Assembly (NCBI RefSeq): GCF_018835585.1
Contig: NZ_JAHGVE010000001.1
Span: forward strand, 617,636 to 681,635
Direction of reading: 5' to 3'
Origin: Pelorhabdus rhamnosifermentans
Lineage (GTDB): Bacteria; Bacillota; Negativicutes; UMGS1260
DNA length: 64,000 bases
The translations under genes were made by a program, and so were the position numbers. Below are positions 59,394 through 64,000 of the stretch, piece by piece (positions within the stretch are counted from its first letter, which is position 1; the number at the start of each line of letters is the position of its first letter). The notes under the pieces were generated by a model that was given only the letters and a program-made list of their open reading frames with translations, ran no database searches and was not told the origin of the DNA.

Positions 59394-60950
59394 ATGTGCA
59401 AGGTCATTAGTGCAAAAGAAGTGGTTAAATTGATTCCCAATGGAGCTACTGTGGCAGTCGGGGCTTTTGTAGGCAGCTCGATTGCAGAGGAAGTGCTTGA
59501 GGCAATCGAAACGAGGTTTATTGAAGAAAAAATGCCACGTGATTTAACATTAATGCACTGTGCTGGGATGGGAGATGGTAAAGACCGTGGCGGAAATCGT
59601 TTAGCCCATGAAGGATTGCTTAAACGAGTTGTAGCGGGTCATTACAATATGGCACCCAAACTTGGTAAACTGATCGTTGCTAATAAAGTCGAAGCTTATA
59701 ATTTCCCACAGGGAACGATGGCGCAATGGTTTGGCAGTGTAGCGAGTCGCCAACCAGGTATTATAACTAAGGTAGGCTTGAATACTTTTGTAGACCCGCG
59801 ATTAGAGGGGGGAAAACTAAATACGGTAACTAAGGAGGATTTAGTTGAAGTCATTCAACTAGACGGGAAAGAATGGCTTAGGTATAAACCGTTTCCTGTT
59901 GATGTAGCGATAGTCCGTGGTACCAGTGCTGACGGGAAAGGAAATATTTCAATCGAGCATGAGTCTGTAAAGCTAGAGATATTGACGATGGCATTAGCAG
60001 CCAAAGCATCTGGTGGTATTGTGATCGTGCAAGTGGAACGTATTCTTGCAAATGGCAGTTTGAATCCTAAGAACGTAGTTATTCCGGGCATTAATGTAGA
60101 TTATGTGGTCGTTGCTGAAAATCCGGCAAACCATATGCAAAGTTATGCAGAACAATATAATCCCGCCTATTCTGGTGAGGTGCGTGTATCGCTATCAGAG
60201 ATTGCGCCAATGGCTTTAGACCAACGCAAAGTAATTGCTCGCCGTGCCGCTATGGAACTGATTCCCCAAGCCAAAGTCAATTTGGGTATTGGCATCCCGG
60301 AAGGGGTTGCTCTGGTGGCAAATGAAGAAGGAATTGGAGATACCATGACGCTTACTGTTGAGGCAGGTCCTGTGGGTGGTGTTCCGGCAGGAGGCGTTAG
60401 CTTTGGCGCATCGACAAATGCAGAAGCCATTATTGATCAGCCTTATCAATTTGATTTTTATGATGGCGGCGGCTTGGATATGACTTTTCTTGGTTTGGCA
60501 GAAACAGATCAACACGGGAATATCAATGTAAGTAAATTTAAAGATCGAATAGCAGGTTGCGGTGGCTTTATCAATATTACGCAAAATACGAAAAAAGTTA
60601 TCTTCTGTGGAACTTTTACTGCTGGCGGATTAAAAGTGAAAGTGGCTGACGGTCAGTTGACCATTTTGAACGAAGGAAAAATGCGTAAGTTCTTAGAGCA
60701 GGTTGGCCAAATTACATTTAGCGGTAAATATGCACAAGAACATCATCAATCAGTGCAGTACATTACAGAACGTGCAGTATTCGAATTAACAGAAAAGGGA
60801 CTTATGCTAACGGAGATTGCGCCGGGTGTTGATTTGGAAAAAGATGTGGTGGCACATATGGATTTTAAACCGCTTATTTCTCCTAATCTGAAAAGAATGG
60901 ATGCACGGATATTCAAAGCTGAGGTTATGGGTCTTAATAAAAACATTTAA
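59394..60950 (+). CDS. Acetate/propionate CoA-transferase
   Basis: Class I CoA-transferase of the YdiF/propionate-CoA-transferase type, 518 residues with fused alpha and beta halves. The active glutamate is E323 in TVEAGPVGGVP. N-terminal GATVAVGAFVGSS and the second-half AAMELIPQAKVNLGIGIPEGVA are family blocks. Start at ATG 59394 after GGGGTGATAGG. It would activate the imported acid by exchange with acetyl- or propionyl-CoA. It is separated from the acyl-CoA dehydrogenase by 108 bases. Confidence 0.92.
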   Translation: MCKVISAKEVVKLIPNGATVAVGAFVGSSIAEEVLEAIETRFIEEKMPRDLTLMHCAGMGDGKDRGGNRLAHEGLLKRVVAGHYNMAPKLGKLIVANKVEAYNFPQGTMAQWFGSVASRQPGIITKVGLNTFVDPRLEGGKLNTVTKEDLVEVIQLDGKEWLRYKPFPVDVAIVRGTSADGKGNISIEHESVKLEILTMALAAKASGGIVIVQVERILANGSLNPKNVVIPGINVDYVVVAENPANHMQSYAEQYNPAYSGEVRVSLSEIAPMALDQRKVIARRAAMELIPQAKVNLGIGIPEGVALVANEEGIGDTMTLTVEAGPVGGVPAGGVSFGASTNAEAIIDQPYQFDFYDGGGLDMTFLGLAETDQHGNINVSKFKDRIAGCGGFINITQNTKKVIFCGTFTAGGLKVKVADGQLTILNEGKMRKFLEQVGQITFSGKYAQEHHQSVQYITERAVFELTEKGLMLTEIAPGVDLEKDVVAHMDFKPLISPNLKRMDARIFKAEVMGLNKNI

Positions 60951-61058
60951 GATGGCAAAAATTCATATGGAAGGTCGAGATAATATGACTTTTAGTTGTA
61001 TACCACCATAAAAATGGTTGCGACCAAAATTATTATCAAAAAATTGGAGGAGAAACTT

Positions 61059-62198
61059 ATGGATTTTATTTATAGTGATGAACAGGAAAGCATTCGTAAA
61101 ATAGTGAGGGCTTTTGCCGAAAAGACATTGTTACCAACCGTTGTTGAAAGAGATGAAAAGGAACAGTTTTCACGGGAATATTTCGATGAAATGGGTAAAC
61201 TCGGCTTAATGGGAATTCCTTATCCCGAAGAATATGGTGGCGCTGGTAGTGACTTTGTGAGTTATGCCATTGCTTGTGAAGAAATTTCACGTGTTGATGC
61301 TTCCACAGGTATTGGAATGTCGGTGCATACTTCTTTGTGTTCTTGGCCGATTTTTAAGTACGGTACAGAAGAGCAGAAACAAAAATATTTAAAACCGTTG
61401 GCTGAAGGGACAAAATTAGGTGCTTTTGGTTTGACTGAGCCTAATGCCGGTACTGATGTTAGCGGCGGTACAGCTACGGCAGTAAAAGATGGGGACTATT
61501 ATATTCTTAATGGAACTAAAATATTCAATACAAACGGTGGCGAAGCGGAAATCGAAGTTATTTTCGCTATTACCGACAAGGCTGCGGGTCCTAAGGGAAT
61601 GAGTGCTTTTATTGTTGAAAAGGGTACGCCTGGTTTGAGCTTTGGCAAGAAGGAAATCAAGATGGGTATTCGCGCATCCGTACAGCGGGAAGTTATTTTA
61701 ACAAACTGCCGTGTGCCTGCGGGTAATCTGCTTGGCAAAGAAGGACAAGGTTTTAAAATTGCAATGACGACTCTTGATGGTGGACGTATCGGAGTATCGT
61801 CGCAAGCACTGGGTATTGCCCAGGGAGCATTGGAAGCGGCAATTAAATATTCTAAAGAACGCAGTCAATTTGGTAAACCTATTTGCAAACAACAGGCGAT
61901 CGGATTTATGTTAGCTGATATGGCAGCGAAAGTAGAGGGAGCCAGGCTTCTTGTATATCGTGCGGCATATCATATTTCACACGACTTATCTTACGCGAAA
62001 GAAGCGGCAATGGCGAAGCTGGTTGCTTCAGATACAGCGATGTCAGTTACAACGGATGCCGTACAAATTTTTGGTGGGTATGGATTTACGCGTGAATATC
62101 CCGTCGAACGTATGATGAGGGATGCTAAAATTACCCAGATTTATGAAGGCACGAATCAAGTACAGCGTATGGTTATTTCCGGAAGTATTTTGCGCTAA
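61059..62198 (+). CDS. Short-chain acyl-CoA dehydrogenase
   Basis: 379 residues, ATG at 61059 after GGAGGAGAAAC (the frame opens at 60996). FAD-dependent dehydrogenase with AFGLTEPNAGTD, the catalytic glutamate E363 in YEGTNQVQR, and GGYGFTREYPVERMMRDAK. It would introduce the 2,3-double bond in a short-chain acyl-CoA, passing electrons to ETF, whose beta subunit begins at 63549. Confidence 0.94.
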   Translation: MDFIYSDEQESIRKIVRAFAEKTLLPTVVERDEKEQFSREYFDEMGKLGLMGIPYPEEYGGAGSDFVSYAIACEEISRVDASTGIGMSVHTSLCSWPIFKYGTEEQKQKYLKPLAEGTKLGAFGLTEPNAGTDVSGGTATAVKDGDYYILNGTKIFNTNGGEAEIEVIFAITDKAAGPKGMSAFIVEKGTPGLSFGKKEIKMGIRASVQREVILTNCRVPAGNLLGKEGQGFKIAMTTLDGGRIGVSSQALGIAQGALEAAIKYSKERSQFGKPICKQQAIGFMLADMAAKVEGARLLVYRAAYHISHDLSYAKEAAMAKLVASDTAMSVTTDAVQIFGGYGFTREYPVERMMRDAKITQIYEGTNQVQRMVISGSILR

Positions 62199-62254
62199 TA
62201 GTACGTACTCGGTGTAGCTATGATTTCCGAAAAAAAATTGGGGCGGTGGAAATA

Positions 62255-63040
62255 ATGAGTGAATATCAAAATCTTTTGTTTGAAAATGATAATGGGATCG
62301 GAGTCGTTACTATTAATAGGCCTAAAGCACTTAATGCACTAAACGAAGCAACGGTGCGTGAATTGGATAAAATCATTGATGTACTTGCCCAAGATGATTC
62401 TGTTAAAGTTGTTATTATCACGGGTAGCGGTGAAAAATCCTTTGTCGCTGGTGCGGATATCGTTGAAATGAAAGATAAGGATGCGATGGAAGGCCGGGAA
62501 TGGGGGATTTTAGCGCAAGGAGTATTTAATAAACTGGAAGGCTTGGCTAAACCGGTCATTGCGGCTGTAAATGGCTATGCATTAGGCGGTGGCAATGAAT
62601 TGCAAATGGCATGTGATATTCGGGTTGCTTCCGAAAAAGCAAAATTTGGGCAACCAGAGGTAACACTTGGTATTACTCCAGGTTTTGGTGGAACTCAGCG
62701 GCTACCAAGATTAGTGGGAAAAGGAATGGCTAAAAAGCTGCTGTTTACCGCCGATATGATTGATGCCGCTGAGGCCTATCGCATTGGGTTGGTTGATCAA
62801 TTGGCTCCTGCGGATCAATTGATGGATGCGGCTAAGAAATTGGCCAAAACAATTATGTCCCGCGGACCGATAGCGGTTAAATTGTGCAAGTTCGCAGTTA
62901 ATAAAGGAATCAACATGGATTTGGAATCGGCAATTCAGTATGAAGATGAAGTTTGGGGCCTGTGCTTTGCAACTGCTGATCAAAAAGAAGGTATGAAAGC
63001 GTTTGTTGAGAAGAGAAAGGCTAGTTTTACTGGTAAATAA
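62255..63040 (+). CDS. Enoyl-CoA hydratase/crotonase
   Basis: 261 residues. Crotonase fold with both catalytic glutamates in context: GGGNELQMACD and GQPEVTLGITPG, and the oxyanion region SFVAGADIVEM. ATG at 62255 (GGCGGTGGAAAT upstream). It hydrates crotonyl-CoA to 3-hydroxybutyryl-CoA, linking the acyl-CoA dehydrogenase with a hydroxy-acid route. A hairpin terminator follows at 63129. Confidence 0.94.
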   Translation: MSEYQNLLFENDNGIGVVTINRPKALNALNEATVRELDKIIDVLAQDDSVKVVIITGSGEKSFVAGADIVEMKDKDAMEGREWGILAQGVFNKLEGLAKPVIAAVNGYALGGGNELQMACDIRVASEKAKFGQPEVTLGITPGFGGTQRLPRLVGKGMAKKLLFTADMIDAAEAYRIGLVDQLAPADQLMDAAKKLAKTIMSRGPIAVKLCKFAVNKGINMDLESAIQYEDEVWGLCFATADQKEGMKAFVEKRKASFTGK

Positions 63041-63128
63041 AATTATATAGAGAGCCTTGAAAGCGTATGAATTCTAATTGATTATTTGATGTCAGATATA
63101 AGATGAAAATAGATGATAATCGGATTCT

Positions 63129-63162
63129 GGGAAACGTTTAATGATACATTAAACTGTTTCCC
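63129..63162 (+). terminator. Stem-loop after crotonase
   Basis: GGGAAACGTTTAATG (63129-63143) pairs with CATTAAAC-T-GTTTCCC (63147-63162), one bulged T, loop ATA. T-tail (GATTTTCC) is weak, so partial read-through is possible. Confidence 0.7.
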
Positions 63163-63241
63163 GATTTTCCGTACAAAGGTATTTATTAACTGAAAAATGT
63201 TTTTTTTAGCCGTATCATTCGCTTTGGAAGGGAATGTTATC

Positions 63242-63394
63242 ATGACTAATGGATATTTTTGTGGGGAGTTTAATGAATTTACACGTAACGAAGATGGAAA
63301 AAATAGTGATAAGATAACGTTTGATGATAAATTGGTTGTTGGTGGTTATGTATTATTTTTGTTGGGCTTTTTAGGCATACTATGTTGCCAATGA
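63242..63394 (+). CDS. Small membrane protein, unknown
   Basis: 50 residues from the ATG at 63242 after GGAAGGGAATG (the frame is open from 63197). N-terminal polar part (TNGYFCGEFNEFTRNEDG) and one C-terminal transmembrane segment (VGGYVLFLLGFLGILCCQ) ending in two cysteines. It lies between crotonase and etfB and might be an accessory to the electron-transfer system, but this is guesswork. Confidence 0.5.
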   Translation: MTNGYFCGEFNEFTRNEDGKNSDKITFDDKLVVGGYVLFLLGFLGILCCQ

Positions 63395-63548
63395 GGGGAT
63401 TTTGAATATTAAAAGCATTAAAGATAAGTATATCCAATTATGCATATCTCAATTTATGAATAGCGTTACTGTCAATAATTGCAGTCTATTGATTGTTACA
63501 TCCAGATAGGATTTAATTTAGTATGAGTATTTCAAGGAGGCTTACAAT

Positions 63549-64000
63549 ATGGAAATGGTAGTTTGTGTCAAGCAAGTACCTGACACTACAGAAGTTAAAA
63601 TTGATCCAGTAACAAATACACTTGTGAGGCAAGGTGTGCCAAGCATTGTAAATCCCTTTGACAAAAATGCCTTGGAAGCTGCCCTGCAATTAAAAGAGAA
63701 AAATGGCGGCAAGGTAACCGTTGTTTCAATGGGACCCCCTCAGGCCAAAGATGCTTTAAAAGAATGTTTAGCTATGGGGGCTGATGAAGCTTATCTTGTC
63801 AGTGACAGAGCTTTTGGTGGTGCCGATACGCTTGCAACAAGCTATACCTTGGCAGCAGCCCTCAAAAAACTGGGTAAGTTTGATTTGATCCTTTGTGGTA
63901 AACAGGCGATTGATGGAGATACGGCGCAAGTGGGTCCTGAAATGGCAGAACATCTGGGAATTGCTCAAATCACGTGCTGTTCAAAATTTGAAGTCACTGG
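63549..64000 (+). CDS. etfB: Electron transfer flavoprotein beta subunit (5' part)
   Basis: First 150 codons of EtfB, cut by the window edge. The N-terminus [17 protein letters not shown] and later [31 protein letters not shown] are characteristic. ATG at 63549 follows AAGGAGGC. It accepts electrons from the acyl-CoA dehydrogenase; in anaerobes it may belong to a bifurcating or ferredoxin-linked complex. etfA would be expected just after the window. Confidence 0.95.
   Translation, partial: MEMVVCVKQVPDTTEVKIDPVTNTLVRQGVPSIVNPFDKNALEAALQLKEKNGGKVTVVSMGPPQAKDALKECLAMGADEAYLVSDRAFGGADTLATSYTLAAALKKLGKFDLILCGKQAIDGDTAQVGPEMAEHLGIAQITCCSKFEVT

Noticed and set aside
1..64000. CRISPR arrays, tRNA and rRNA genes
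   Set aside because: No regularly spaced direct repeats, no CCA-ending cloverleaf candidates and no rRNA-like conserved stretches were noticed on reading both strands.

Overview
This window looks like chromosome from a diderm, low-to-moderate G+C Firmicute, most likely a Negativicute of the Sporomusa/Pelosinus type. That assignment is inference. It rests on strong AGGAGG-type ribosome binding sites, frequent TTG and GTG starts, Firmicute-type families (PucR, MocR, RpiR, SpoIIM/YjiH-like membrane proteins), and a TolC-MacA-MacB export operon that needs an outer membrane. I saw no rRNA, tRNA, IS element, prophage or CRISPR array.

Layout. 1-7560: a tightly overlapping C-P lyase operon (end of an upstream gene, phnE, phnG-H-I-J-K-L-M) closed by a sugar-phosphate isomerase/epimerase-like TIM barrel. 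7681-9792 (minus strand): arginase, then two small proteins of unknown function behind a consensus promoter, a yybP-ykoY (Mn2+) type riboswitch and an intrinsic terminator. 10048-11130: a degenerate HD-GYP protein. 11282-19834: PucR regulator, hydantoin/aspartate racemase, OPT transporter, DUF1177, a conserved unknown, AroM-like, DUF917 and an M29-type aminopeptidase, which reads as an uncharacterised catabolic pathway. 19861-30696: small accessory genes dominated by two MocR regulators, an aminotransferase, two EamA exporters, a second racemase, a truncated msrA plus a second msrA scrap, a flavoprotein, a B3/B4 protein, AraC and DUF2000 proteins and an L,D-transpeptidase. 30879-32624: queF and two orphan genes.

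32914-37889: TolC, MacA, MacB ATPase, MacB permease and a secreted protein. 38052-42399: an amino-acid permease divergent from a four-domain sulfur-transfer fusion (CoA-disulfide-reductase-like, rhodanese, TusA, DsrE) with an ArsR regulator; a 38-bp imperfect palindrome lies over the promoter. 42495-47985: an ECF sigma factor, a membrane protein in the anti-sigma position, two ABC ATPases and an ABC permease fused to an M1-peptidase-like domain that has lost HExxH. I regard this as the strongest candidate for an undescribed system. 48241-49519: a truncated and a full VirK/YbjX-family gene. 49623-54958: RpiR regulator, YjiH/YjiG, M20 amidohydrolase, a dicarboxylate/amino-acid symporter and a flavin reductase. 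55244-57255: a MarR regulator with two perfect operators, a GNAT acetyltransferase and an AEC transporter. 57957-64000: GntP-type permease, CoA-transferase, acyl-CoA dehydrogenase, crotonase and the start of etfB, a short-chain acyl-CoA pathway.

How it fits together. The phn genes would import phosphonates and cut the C-P bond. The PucR cluster probably degrades a hydantoin- or peptide-like nitrogen source. The MocR, AraC, RpiR and MarR genes each sit next to their likely targets. The last operon would activate and oxidise a short-chain hydroxy-acid or fatty acid, passing electrons to ETF. Functional links are inferred from gene order and motifs; no database search was possible.
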